A DNA stretch of 64,000 bases. Origin: Manihot esculenta (Eukaryota > Streptophyta > Magnoliopsida > Malpighiales > Euphorbiaceae). Location: assembly GCF_001659605.2 (NCBI RefSeq), contig NC_035169.2:9681155-9745154 (forward strand), in the 5' to 3' direction. This document shows positions 21,000 to 32,781 of the stretch, in pieces (position 1 is the first letter of the stretch; each line of letters begins with the position of its first letter). The position numbers were made by a program, and so were the translations under genes. The notes below the pieces were generated by a model. It was not told the DNA's origin, ran no database searches, and worked only from the letters and a program-made list of their open reading frames with translations.

Positions 21000-21972
21000 T
21001 TCTAATTTTAGAAGCCCTAATGATAAAATCGATATGCAAAATTCGCAGGGATAATTTAGGATTATATTCTACATTTCTAAACTTATGTCTTCCTTCTCTT
21101 TTATTCGCAAACTTAATTTGGAAACGATAAAATTGTGCTGCAAAATTTACACTTCAAAGAAATGGTATAGTTGAGTCCTATGTTTTCTGTGCTTCTATAT
21201 TGTTTCGACAATTTTAATCCGATAAAATTTAATAAGTCTATTTTTTCTTTCTAATTTTAGAATTGAATAACTTGATAAAATTTGCGTTTTTACATATGAT
21301 TTAATTAAGACATAATCTTATATATTTTCGCTCACTTTTATGTTTATTCTTTTCTTTCAAATTACAGATTCGGAAACGATATATTCGCTTTGCAAAATTT
21401 GCAGTCCAAGGAAATAATATAATTTATACATATATTTTTTTACATTTCTATAAATATGTTTATGCTCTCTTTTATATTCTTATTCTTGCTTTAGAAATTT
21501 CAAAATTCATGCTTTTACAAAATGATATAATTTAGCATGTCTTTTATTTTCGATGTGTTCACTCTTTTTATATTTGTATTTTTCTTTTAAATTATAGTTA
21601 TAGAACGGAGAACGATAAAATCACTTTGTGAAATTTGCGTTTTAAAAGAGTGATACAGTTTAGACCTATATCTTCTACCATTCTATAATTATGTTTTCTC
21701 TCTTTTCTTTGTTTGTACTCTTACTTTAACAATCATATTTTTCTTTTAAATTTTAGAATTAGAGAACTTTGGATAATTTGTGCTTTTGTAGAACATAAAT
21801 TAAACCTATATTAAATGTGCTTTTATTTCATCCTTTCTATATTTATACTTTCTTTATTTGATCTCTTCTATGTTTGTACTTTTCTTTCAAAATGTAGAAT
21901 CGAAACGTAAAATCGCTTTGCAAAACTTGTGCTTTAAAGAATTAATATAATTTAGATCTATATCTTCTACAC
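21000..21972. repeat. Degenerate tandem repeat, period about 240-290 bp
   Basis: The motif AACGATAAAATCGCTTTGCA and its variants recur near 21121, 21373, 21610 and 21901. Each is followed by ...TTTAAAGAA.TGATATAATTTAGA..TATAT.TTCTAC and a T-rich stretch. The pattern resumes at 50216-50400 on the other side of the retrotransposon nest. Confidence 0.6.
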
Positions 21973-23097
21973 TGATAAATGATTAATTGGACTCTATCAG
22001 GAGTTTTAATCAATATTGTTTGGCTAAGACGATATAAGAGAAAAGACAGGCTGAAAGTCAGACAGTCTTATTGAAATTCTTCAAAACATTAAAAAGTGAG
22101 TTTCTAATAGTCAAGAGAGACCATTTATAATTAAAAAAAAAATTCTAATATGCAAAATTATAAAAATATTCAAAAAATAATTAAAATATAAAATTGACCC
22201 CTAAAGAATGGAATTTCCATATCGAATTTTGTGATAACCCTGCGGCTCTCGTCACACTTTTGAAAGTCGTGCGTCTCGAAATTTCCTTTCCGAAAAGCTA
22301 TCATGAGTCTCCATTTGACGTCGGCAGCAAAATTTAGGTCCGGTTCAAGTCTGTCATAAAATTTAAGGCTAGTTGCTCCGTGTCATTCCCTTCCTCTTGT
22401 AAAGAATTCAATCTCGAGTTGTCATTAGCAAGGTAGTACTGAAATAGATCCGCCACGTTAAACGTTTTGGAAATTTTCATCTCATTTGGGAGGTCAAGAA
22501 CAATAAAATCGCTTTGCGAAACTTGTGCTTTAAAGAATTAATATAGTTGAGATCTATATCTTCTACACTGATAAAGGACTAATTGGACTATATCAAGAGT
22601 TTTACCCAATATCGTTTGGTTAAGACGATATAAGAGAAAAGACAGGCTGAAAGTCAAACAGTCTTATTGAAATTCTTTAAAATTTGAAGAGTGAGTTTCT
22701 AAGAGTCAAGGGAGACTATTTATAAAAAAAAAAAAATCCTACTATGCAAAATTATAAAAATATCCAAAAAAATAATTAAAATGCAAAATTGACCTCTCTA
22801 AACGATGGGATTTTCATATCGAATTTTGTGACAACCCTGCGACCCTCGTCACACTTTTGAAAGTCGTGCATCTCGAAATTTCCTTTTCGAAAAGCTATCG
22901 TGGGTCTCCATCGGACCGGCAGCAAAAGTTAGGTCTGGTCCAAGTCTGTTATAAAGTCCAAGACTAATTGCTCCGTGTCATTCCCTTCCACTTGTAAATA
23001 ACTCAACCTCGAGTTGTCATTAGCAGAGTAGTACTGAAATAGATCCGCCACGTTAAACGTCTTGAAAATTTTCACCTCATTTGGGAGGTCAAGAACA
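21905..23097 (-). repeat. Tandem duplication of about 597 bp (repeat unit + H LTR + end of pol)
   Basis: 21905-22501 and 22502-23097 are near-identical and in the same orientation. For example AATCGCTTTGC stands at 21911 and 22508, and GAGGTCAAGAAC at about 22490 and 23085. The first copy therefore carries an extra H LTR (21973 onward) and a truncated copy of the last pol codons. The joint lies in GGTCAAGAACA|ATAAAATCG, so it looks like unequal exchange or replication slippage after H was in place. Confidence 0.75.
22569..22851 (-). repeat. 3' LTR of element H (about 283 bp)
   Basis: On the plus strand it runs from TGATAAAGGACTAATTGG to CCCTCGTCACA and matches 49813-50090. The end of pol (stop at 22929) lies about 77 bp beyond its inner edge. 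LTR limits are set by TG...CA and by the jump from gag to LTR at 49813. Confidence 0.65.
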
Positions 23098-24275
23098 TAC
23101 GCATTGTCATTAATATTTTGAATGATCAAGAATGGACTAATTTTCTTGGCATCAAGCTTTTTCTGTCTTCCACCACGCTCTTTGCATAAATACACCATAA
23201 CTTGTTCACCGATATTGAACGACTTGAAACGCCTATGTTTATCCGCTGTAGCTTTATATTTATCATTGACTTCTGTAAGGCATTATTGTACCTGTTTGAA
23301 AACATCCACGTACTTCTTTGCCAAGTTGCTTGTTGCAATACTGTTGTGAGAACTTATGGGAAGGGCAATAAGGTCAACTGTATGTGCTGGGACTTTCCTG
23401 TACACAACAGCAAATAGTGACATATTTGTGGAGCTGTAGACAGCACTGTTGTAAGCAAATTCTGCTTGGGCAAGAGCAAGATCCCAAGCAATTTTCTTGT
23501 TACTGCAGATGTAGCACAGAAGATTGCCAAGCGTGTGATTCACCACTTCAGTTTGTCAATCAATTTGGGGATGGGCAGCACTGCTGTATCGAAGTTCAGT
23601 TCCAAAATGTTTCCATAAAGTCACCCAGAAGTGAGTTGGAAATTTCACATTTCTGTCAAAAGTAATGGTCTTGGGGACATCATGTAAGCGAACATCCTCC
23701 TGGAAAAACAGTTTTACCATATGAGAAGCATTATTAGTTTTCTTGCAAGGAATAAAATGCGCAATTTTGAAAAACCTGTCAACAACAACAAAAATAGAAT
23801 CAGATCCACGTTGAGTATCTAGAAGACCAAGAACAAAATCCATAGACAATTCCTCTCAAAGATGTACTGGAATAGGCAGTGGAGTGTATAAACCCGTATT
23901 CTATAAATGTCTCTTCTGCATTTGACAAACTGGGACCATCCGACCTGTATCCCTTTTTAATTGTAGCCAGTAAAAACGTTCCTCCAATCCAGCAATAGTT
24001 TTATCACGCCCCAAATGTCCATTCAAACCTCTTCCATGGACCTTTAGAATAAGTTTTTCCCACAAAGAAGATCGAGGAATGCATAACATGTTCTCCTTAA
24101 AAAGAAAGCTATCATGTATTAAGAACCCATCAGCAGGCTGGCGAGTCTGGACTCTAGCCCATATATCAGCAAAGTCATCATCTGTAGCATATAAATCCTT
24201 TAAGAATTCAAAACCTACAACCTCCTGATTAACTGTAATCAATAGAGCAGCCCTCCTACTTAAAGCATATGCCAC
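22929..24275 (-). pseudogene. Element H integrase, broken
   Basis: Pieces in several frames spell an integrase: VHGRGLNGHLGRDKTIAGLE and FYWLQLKRDTG (zinc-binding end), [39 protein letters not shown] (first Asp), [18 protein letters not shown] (second Asp), [10 protein letters not shown] then a stop, and LALAQAEFAYNSAVYSSTNM. The last 89 codons (23198-22929) are KLDAKKISPFLIIQNINDNA and FNVADLFQYY, the usual SH3-like C-terminal part. The break directly after HPQ removes the region with the catalytic Glu. Confidence 0.75.
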
Positions 24276-26216
24276 CTTATTACTATAGCCAACCTTATGT
24301 TTTATGACATAATGAAAAGTTCCAAAGTAAGCTGCCTATCGAGCATGCATCTTATTCACATGTTTTTGAGTTTTAAAATGGATCAAAAATTGATGTTCTG
24401 TGTGAATAATAAATCCTCGCTTTATCAGATACTGCTCCCAAGTTTTAAAAGCCCGGAATTCTGCATATAACTTTTGGTCATAAGTGGATCGCTTCTTCTT
24501 AGCTTCATTCAATTTCTCACGAAAAAAAGCAATAGGCCTTTTAGACTGTGACAACACTCCACCAATCCCAACTCCACAAACATCACATTAAACCTCAAAC
24601 AATTTATCAAAATTGGGTAGAGAAAGAATAGGGGCAGAAGTAAACTTATCTTTAATATCTTCAAAGCTATTGTTAGCAGCGTCAGTCCAAGCAAATTTAT
24701 GCACTCTCTCTTTCTTCAAGCAATCTGTGATAGGGGCAACGATGCTGTTGAAATTTCTGATAAATCGTCAATAGAAAGTAGCAAGACCATGAAAGCTGCA
24801 AACTTTAGAAATAGTTTTGGGGATGGGCCAATTCCGTATTACTTCTACTTTATTCTCATCAATATGTATCCCTTCTGCACTAACAATGAATCCCATGAAC
24901 AAAACACGCTCTGTCATATAAATGCACTTCTTAAGATTAATAACCAGCTCACTTTCTTGGAAGGCTGTCATGACTTGACGGAGATGTTATAAATGTTCTT
25001 CTTCGCCGCGACTAAAAATCAAGATATCATCAAAATAAATAACCATAAATTTGGGTAAGAAATGACGCAAAACTTGGTTCATGAGTCGCATAAAAGTGCT
25101 AGGTGCATTCGTCAAACCAAAGGGCATAACCAGCTACTCATACAAGCCTTCCTTAGTCTTGAAGGCAATCTTCTATTCATCTCCCTCCTTGATCTGAACT
25201 TGGTGATAGCTGGTTTTAAGGTCGATTTTAGAGAAGACTTTAGACCCAAATAGCTGATCCAGCATGTCGTCCAGTTGTGGAATAGGAAATTGATAATGAA
25301 CTGCAATTTTGTTGATGGCCCTGCTATCCACGCACATTCTCCAAGTCCCATCTTTCTTTGGAACTAATAGAGTAGGTACTCCTCAGGGGCTAATACTCTC
25401 CCGAATATGTCCATTCTTCAGTAATTTTTCAACCTATTCTTGGAGGATTTCACTCTCCTTTGGACTCATCTTGTAATGAGGCAGATTTGGTAATTTTGAT
25501 CCAGGAATGAGATCAATCTAATGTTGGATATCCCGCAGAGGTGGAAGCTTGGATGATTCCTCCACTACCTTAGAAAACTCCTTCAACAACTCTTTGACGG
25601 GTGGTGGTAAGGATGGTGCATCCTCCATTACATCTTTTGCTCTCACCAATAAAGTCAGTGTGCCTCTAAATTTTTTAACTGCGCCTGATAGCCTCTGCAC
25701 TCCCGTGGAAACAGGAACAACATTTTTCCCTTCCACTTTAGAATGTTTCGCAGAACCGGAAAGCAAGATAGTAATCTTCTTTTAATTCCACGTGAAAATG
25801 TATAAATTCTCCTTCCTCTTATGCAAAGCATCAACATCGAACTACCAAGTGCGACCTAACAAAATTCCACAATAATCAATATCCACAACATCACAATTAA
25901 CAGGTTCAATATAAGATTTACCGATCGAGATAGGCACGCTGCAAATTCTGTTAACCTCAATTGTCAGACCTTCCTTAATCCATCCGACTTTGTATGGCGA
26001 AGGGTGCAGCTGTGTAGGCAACTGCAATTTCTACACCTATTGCTTAGCTATTATATTCTTATAACTGCAGCTATCTATAATTAACCTGCAAATTGCCTCT
26101 CCTACTCGACACTTTGCTTGGAAAATCTTCCTCCTGTGTGTCTCATCCTCCTATTTTGTTGAGCATAAGATTTTCTTCACCACATAGGTGACCTCTCCAT
26201 CTTCTGAACTAGCAAT
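24276..26216 (-). pseudogene. Element H protease, reverse transcriptase and RNase H, broken
   Basis: Recognisable pieces on the minus strand are the protease end VNCDVVDIDYCGILLGRTW (25842-25900), [22 protein letters not shown] (YFDD, about 25000-25050), ESELVINLKKCIYMTERVLF, MGFIVSAEGIHIDENKVEVI (24768-24900), and RNase H SKRPIAFFREKLNEAKKKRS and TYDQKLYAEFRAFKTWEQYL. Stops and frameshifts separate them. The upstream end at 26216 is cut by element A. Confidence 0.75.
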
Positions 26217-26221
26217 AGATC

Positions 26222-28911
26222 TGTAATGATCCGGGAACCGGACCGCTACCGGCGCTGGGGTTCAGATCGACTTAAGGTCACCGAAGCCCGTAGCAAGCCC
26301 ATTATACTTCTTGTTGTAACTGATAAAATTCCATACATGATCACACAATATGACAAAAATATAAACATTCCATAAACCAAAGCACGACCGGTGCATGTAT
26401 CAAACTAAAAACATAAACCCATACTAGAGCCCTCATCAATTGCTCTAGTATGGTAAACATCACATGCCTCAAGCTTCATTCACACATAACTCATAATTAA
26501 AACTTTTACATAAGAATCATGTAAACAGGGATTACAAGGACAAAAACTGAGGCAAAGCACACTTTTAAAATCATAAAATAATACATATCCACATCTATGC
26601 TATTACAGAAGGCTATACCAACAACTCAGCTAACTTTCCCGAGCTAACTCTGACCCTGCAAACCTGGAGTTAGGGGAAAGGGATAAGCTACAAGAGCCTA
26701 GTGAGCAGAACCTAAAAACAGTTTAATAAACATATGATCGAATGAAATGCATCACAATACAAACAATTCACATCAATATGGATTTGTCACCAGTAACCCT
26801 TTATAAATTTCAATAGTCCCCGGTCCACGACGGGTGCTTCTCAGGACTTTCTCTTAAACATATCATAATATAGATCGAATTAAGGTCGCCGAAGCCCGTA
26901 GCAAGCCCACTATACTTCTTGTTGTAACTGATAAAATTCCATACATGATCACACAATATGACAAAAATATAAACATTCCATAAACCAAAGCACGACCGGT
27001 GCATGTATCAAACTAAAAACATAAACCCATACTAGAGCCCTCATCAATTGCTCCAGTATGGTAAACATCACATGCCTCAAGCTTTGTTCACACATAACTC
27101 ATAATTAAAACTTTTACATAAGAATCATGTAAATAAGGATTACAAGGACAAAAACTAAGGCAAAGTACACTTTTAAAATCATAAAATAATACATATCCAT
27201 ATCTATGCTATTACAGAAGGCTATACCAACAACTCAACTAACTTTTCTGAGCTAACTATGACCCTGCAAACCTGGAGTTAGGGGAAAGGAATAAGCTACA
27301 AAAGTCTAGTGAGCAGAACCTAAAAACAGTTTAATAAACATATGATCGAATGAAATGTATCACAATACAAACAATTCACATCAATATGGATTTGTCACCA
27401 ATAACCCTTTATAAATTTCAACAGTGCCCGGCCCACGACGGGTGCTTCTCAGGACTTCCTCTTAAACATATCATAATATATCCATAATGCCAGGGGTGTA
27501 GAATGGGCAACATTGGTCTTTCCCTTACATAGTGCCAGAGGCGTAGAATGGGCAGCCTTGGTCTATACATATCCATCATAACATATTATACTCGAGGGCT
27601 AATGGGTCATCCAACATCCATCCACATCAACAGTAAATTATGCAATGCATCATATTCGTGATTTCTAATGCAAATAACCTAATACATATACAGGGCATTC
27701 GTGATGCATGAGCATGCTTAAGAAGTTTAATTTCTTTAAAATAACAGGTCAGTTCAATTCTACTCACCTCTGGCTGACGCTCGCCTAAAATTGAAGCAGT
27801 TATCTCACTGCAGGCCTCTACGGTCTCCTAAGTCCGATACTACATAGATGGACTCAAATGAGGGACCAAACATAACTTTTACAAAACTCTAGCAACTCCC
27901 CATGAAATCCCTAAAAATATAACATAACATACATAGACAACAAGCAGAAGAAGGCTGGGCAGGGGACTTTCGGCAGCAGGTTCGGCGGCCGAAGGTCCCT
28001 CACAGATCCGAAAGTCACTAATTTTCGGGGGCAAGTTCGGCGGCCTAAACCCTTCACAGATCCAAAAGTCAATAACTTTCGGGGGCAAGTTCGGCGGCCT
28101 AAAGCCCCACACAGATCCGAAGGTTGGAACCTTTGGCGGCAGGTTAGGCAGCCAACCTTGCTTCGGTGGCTGAACCCGATTCTGCCCTAAGCTCACAGCC
28201 ACCAAAAGCTTTGATTCTCACACACACAGATAAAAAACAACCATACATACTCAACACGCATAAAGGATATCTAAAACTTGCCTAATCCCCATCATGCATC
28301 ATGTACAACTCAAAAGAAAACATTTATCATCAAAACTAATACTAACCCTAAAACTTTAGGTTTAATCCAAAAAGCATGCATCAACAACCCTTAAGCCCCT
28401 TTAAAACTTTCAGTAACAGAAGAAAAGCAAAGATTTGAACTTACCTCTTGGAGACACAAAGGCGACAACCACCCAAACTTAGAGATGAGGAAAAATGATC
28501 TCTGGAGGTCTCCAAGGTTTAAAACTCTAGATTTGAACTCAAATCTTCAAAAACAAGGGAAAGCTCATGAATTCTTGGAGAAATTTGAAGAAATCTCAAC
28601 AAGAACATCAAGGGAAGGGTACAAACTTACCTCTACCCGAAAATGAAGAAAAAGCTCCCTCATTTTCGGGTTGAAGGCCTCTTATAGGTGGCTGGAGAAA
28701 CCACCTTCGGCGGCCGAACTTGAAGGTTCGGCGGCCGAACCTGGGGATTCCTTTAAAACTCTTTTCTTTCTTTTAACACAAAACCAAAAATCATTTTATG
28801 AAAACTTTATTTTACCCTTCTAGAGAGATTTTAGCTTCGAGATTTCGATTTCCAACGGAGATTCCATCGGAAGATTGGAATTCCGATGCCGAAATTTAGC
28901 CGGGTATTACA
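26222..28911 (-). repeat. 3' LTR of element A (2690 bp including a 608-bp duplication)
   Basis: The plus strand starts TGTAATGATCCGGGAACCGG and ends TAGCCGGGTATTACA. Right after it the minus strand reads CAAGGGGGGAAGAA, the polypurine tract, identifying a 3' LTR. It holds TTCGG-CGG-CCGAA clusters at 27965-28160 and 28705-28745, a TATA-like TATAAGAG (minus, 28679-28686) and the conserved splice donor (minus, about 28446). Confidence 0.9.
26264..27479. repeat. 608-bp tandem duplication inside the 3' LTR of element A
   Basis: 26264-26871 and 26872-27479 are near-identical in the same orientation. AGATCGA..TAAGGTC occurs at 26264 and 26872, and the AGGACTT.CTCTTAAACATATC block at about 26850 and 27450. 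The 5' LTR (46562-48715) has one copy, so the duplication arose after insertion. Confidence 0.85.
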
Positions 28912-29010
28912 TTCTTCCCCCCTTGAGAACATTCGTCCTCGAATGTTCAACAAAGCAAACAAGCAAGACATACACATTAAGAACACTCATGAAAACATAA
29001 AACACTTACT

Positions 29011-30450
29011 CTAAAAGAGATAGGGGTACTGCTTAAGCATCGACTCTCGAGTCTCCCAGATGCACTCTTCCATGTTGTGGTGATTCCAAAGAACTTTCAC
29101 CATTGCGATTTCCTTATTCCTCAGCTTTCTGATCTGGGTGTCTATGATCCAAACCGGCTGCTCAACATAGGTGAGATCTTCTAGGATCTCCACATCAGGT
29201 TCACTAAGAACCTTGTCCGGATCTGATACGAATTTCTGTAACATAGAAATATGAAAAACCGGATGGATCCTTTCCATAGAAGCAGGTAGATCTGACTTGT
29301 AAGTTACATTCCCAACCTTTTGCAGGATTTCGAAAGGCCCAATGTACCTTGGAGCTAGTTTACATTTCTTCCCAAAACGAATCACCCCCTTCATAGGAGA
29401 CACCTTAAGCAATATCATATCTCCCTCCTGGAAAACCACTTGCTTTCTGTGAATGTCTGCATAGCTCTTCTGCCTACTCACCACTGTTTTGATTCTCTCT
29501 CTAATAATATGCACTACCCTGCTGGTGATCTCTACTAATTCTGGCCCTGCTAAAGCCCTTTCTCCCACTTCTTCCCAACAGACAGGTGGCCTGCACTTCC
29601 TCTCATATAGAGCTTCATAAGGAGCCATCCCAATGCTAGTATGATAACTGTTATTATAGACAAACTCTACCAATGGTAAATGTTGCCTCCAAGAACCACC
29701 AAAGTCTAGCACACACATCCTTAGCATGTGTTCTATAGTTTGGACGGTCCTTTTCGATTGTCTGTCAGTCTGTGGATGGAAAGCAGTGCTAAAGTCTAGC
29801 CTTGTGCCCATGGCATTTTGCAGACTCCGCCATAACCTGGAGGTAAACTGGGGTCTCCTATCTGACACTATAGAAACTGGAGCCCCATGCAGCCTAATAA
29901 TTTCTTCCACGTAAATTTGCGCCAACTTGTCCATAGAGTAACCGCTCCTGACAGGAATAAAGTAAGCAGATTTGGTCAATTTGTCCACTATTATCCATAT
30001 AGAGTCATGTCTGTTGGACGTTGCTGGTAACCCCACCACGAAATCCATCGCCACATTTTCCCATTTCCACTCAGGAATCGATAGTGGGTTGAGCATCCTA
30101 GCTAGCTTCTGATATTCTAACTTCACCCTTTGACATACCTCACAAGTGGACACAAACTGCGCCACTTCCTTCTTCATAGATGGCCACCAATAAACTCTCT
30201 TCAGATCCTAATACATTTTGGTGGCTCCAGGGTGAACACTGTACTTAGTATTATGAACCTCTCTCATAATGTCTCCTTTCAAGTCTATGTCATCTGGTAC
30301 ACATAATCTATTCCCATAACGGAGAATCCCTTTATTTTCGAATCGAAAATCACCATTCTTGCCTTTCTGAATAGCTCTCTCTATTTTCACCAACTCGGGG
30401 TCCTCGTGCTTTTTCTGTGCCACTTGCTCCAGAAACATAGGTGTCACCTT
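29011..30450 (-). pseudogene. Element A integrase with C-terminal chromodomain
   Basis: The zinc-binding part (HNTKYSVHPGATKMY, one TAG stop, DLKRVYWWPSMKKEV, CEVCQRVK) leads into the core. This has MDFVVGLPATSNRHD and WIIVDKLTKSAYF with the first Asp, and VSIVSDRRPQFTSRLW with the second. In the third motif the sequence is HPQTDRQSKRTVQT where the family has Q-S-E-R, so the catalytic Glu is Lys here. After the GPF..L/I module (RYIGPFEILQKVG) the last 50 residues (YVEQPVWIIDTQIRKLRNKE ... ECIWETRESMLKQYPYLF) form a chromodomain, as in Tekay/Del chromoviruses, thought to steer integration toward heterochromatin. The main frame (29011-30177) is 388 codons. The upstream end is cut by element B at 30452. 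Confidence 0.88.
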
Positions 30451-30451
30451 C

Positions 30452-32781
30452 TGTAATACCCGGCTAGACTCCGGTATCGGAATTCCTACCGTCCAGTGGA
30501 ATCTCGGATGTCGGAAGCCTCTAGTAGGGTAGAAACATGTTTTCATAAAATGTTTTAAGGTATTTCATGGTTTTAAGCATGAAAATTAAATGAGTTTTTG
30601 CATGAAAAGTCTTTGGAGGAAAACCCAGGTTCGGCCGCCGAAAGTCAAGTTCGGCCGCCAAACATACATGCGTTTTGGAGGCACGTTAGGCCCCCGAAAG
30701 CATGAGCGAGGGAAGTTCAGGTTCGGCCGCCGAAAGTCAAGTTCGGCCGCCGAACATGGCATACATGCGGAGGCAAGTTCGGCCCCCGAACGTGGCTTGG
30801 CCAGCCACTATAAAAGGGTCACTTAGCCGAAATGGGCGAGCTTTCTCCCATTTTCGGCCACAGCTAGCTTCCGACCTCCCTCTTCCAAATCTAGTGTTCT
30901 TCCTTCAAATCCCCACCATTTTTCTTGAGTTTTAAGCTTGCATTGAAGGTTTTGAACTTTTGAAACAAGTTTTGGAGCTTTGGGAACTCAGGAGCTCATT
31001 TTCGTGGATCTCCAAGTTTAGGTCGTCTCCCTCTCGATCTTCAAGAGGTAAGAGCCGATCTTAAGCTCCTTATGTGTTTTAAGTAAGTTTTAAGTTGTTT
31101 TATGGGTAGAAATGCATGTTAGGTTTTAAGTTGAGTTTATGGGTTTTGTTGATGATTTGAACAATGTATGTTGATTGTGTGTAGTGGGAGTGTTGTAGTT
31201 GGGGTATTTGATAGTTTGAGACCCCTAGGTGTGATATATGGTATGTATGCATGTTTTAGAACAAGTTTATGCATGATTGGTGAGTTTGGAGGCAAAAATG
31301 CATAAGGGAGCCAAGTTTCTGCCCTTTGGCAGAAACCAGGTTTGGCAGCCGAAGGAGCTTTCGGCCGCCGAACATGGCTGGGGAGGCAGGCCTTTCGGCT
31401 GCCGAAGTTGCCCCCGAAAAGAGACTTTCGTCTCTGTCTGGGACTTTCGGCCGCCGAAGGTGCCGCCGAACATGCATGAGTTTCGCCTCTGTCTGGGAGT
31501 TTCGGCCGCCGAAGGTGCCGCTGAACCTGCCTGACTTTCGGCTCTGGAGGGACTTTCGGCCGCCGAACCTGCCGCCGAAAGTGCCCTGTTCAGCCATTTC
31601 TTGCATGTTTTTATGTGATGATTTCATGATGTTTTAAGGGGGTTTTTGGGGAGTATATTAGAGCTATGTTTATGTATGTTTGGTCCCTCATTGGAGTCCA
31701 CCCGTGTAGGTTCGGACCCGAGGAACCGAGGACCCCAGCAGTGAGCCAGCTGCTACAGAGTTTGTCAGAGCTAGCCAGAGGTGAGTGGAATAAACCTTAA
31801 GTTTTAAAATGAATGAAATATAAATTTTGAGCATGATCCATGCATCATGAATGCCATGAGATATAGTAGGTTGCTTGCATTAGTATTCACGAATATGTTG
31901 CATTGCATTTATGATGTTGATGTGGATTGGTCATTGGATGATCCTTTAGTCCTCATATGATATGATGATGTTATGGCATGATATGGTATGGAAGTCCAGG
32001 TTGTACCCATTCTACGTCCCTGGCACGATGTAAGAGGAAGTCCAGGTTGTACCCATTCTACGTCCCTGGCACAGTTGGACTGTATGATATGTTATGTTAA
32101 GGGAAAGACCGGTTGTACCCATTCTACGTCCCGGCACAGTTGGACTATGTAGAGGACTATTGGTGACAATACCATCCGAGATGTGATTTGATGTGATGTG
32201 TTGCATTACATAATGGCATGAAATTTTAATATATGTTTTCTCTATTCTGCTCACTGGGCTTTGTAGCTCACCCCTCTCCCCTAACCCCAGATGTGCAGGT
32301 ACAGGGTAGACCAGGAGGTTAGCCAGAGATATGAAGTGTGTATGTAATAGTTAGTTGTGGACATGACAGTTGTATTATGATGTAATGTAAGAGATTTCAG
32401 TATATTATAGTTATGTTATGTGTAATGATATTGAGGATTAGATATTGTGCTTGACATTATGTATTGAGGTATCCCTTTTATTACATGATCAAAATGTTTT
32501 ATAATGTTATGGAAGCCAACTCATCTCATGATGTATTTGCCCATTGAGGCATTGTTGAGGTCCCACAGAGGGATCATAATTATGATTATGACTATGTACA
32601 GTATATGTTCAGGTTGAGTTGGATGTTTGAAAGAAAGGTTTTGAATTTTTATGTATTTTCTTGATCATGTATGGGATTAAACAGGTTTCCAGGATGTATG
32701 TTTGGCTTGCTACGGGTCCCGGCGGCCTTAAGTCGACCCGGATCCTAGCGCCGGTAGCTGTCCGATTTTCGGGTCGTTACA
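30452..32781 (+). repeat. 5' LTR of element B (2330 bp), the most complete family member in plus orientation
   Basis: It starts TGTAATACCCGGCTAGACTC and ends TTTCGGGTCGTTACA. Order inside: GCC-box cluster 1 (30627-30800), TATA box (30809-30816), splice donor (31047/31048), GCC-box cluster 2 (31330-31590), a block matching GGTTGTACCCATTCTACGTC three times (32000-32140), and a conserved block close to the 3' edge (GCTTGCTACGGGTCCCGGCG). The primer-binding site follows four bases later. Confidence 0.93.
30627..30816 (+). promoter_or_regulatory. Predicted U3 promoter of element B: four GCCGCC sites upstream of a TATA box
   Basis: TTCGG-CCG-CCGAA or close variants occur at about 30632, 30651, 30724 and 30743, each containing GCCGCC. 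Related TTCGGCCCCCGAA occurs near 30780. TATAAAAG stands at 30809-30816. GCCGCC is the core of the plant GCC box bound by ERF-type factors. The site pattern is seen directly; ERF control is inference. Confidence 0.6.

Noticed and set aside
22929..24694. Element H integrase/RT pieces as host genes
   Set aside because: Each is a fragment of a retrotransposon polyprotein in the expected order between two LTRs.
27879..28205. Frames with repeated F-R-P-P-N-L-P-P-K or S-A-A-E peptides (also at 7806-8041, 30590-30935, 31256-31637, 35962-36353, 36653-36953, 43275-43653, 47606-48067)
   Set aside because: They are translations of the TTCGG-CCG-CCGAA clusters in LTRs and occur in several frames at once, so they are not proteins.
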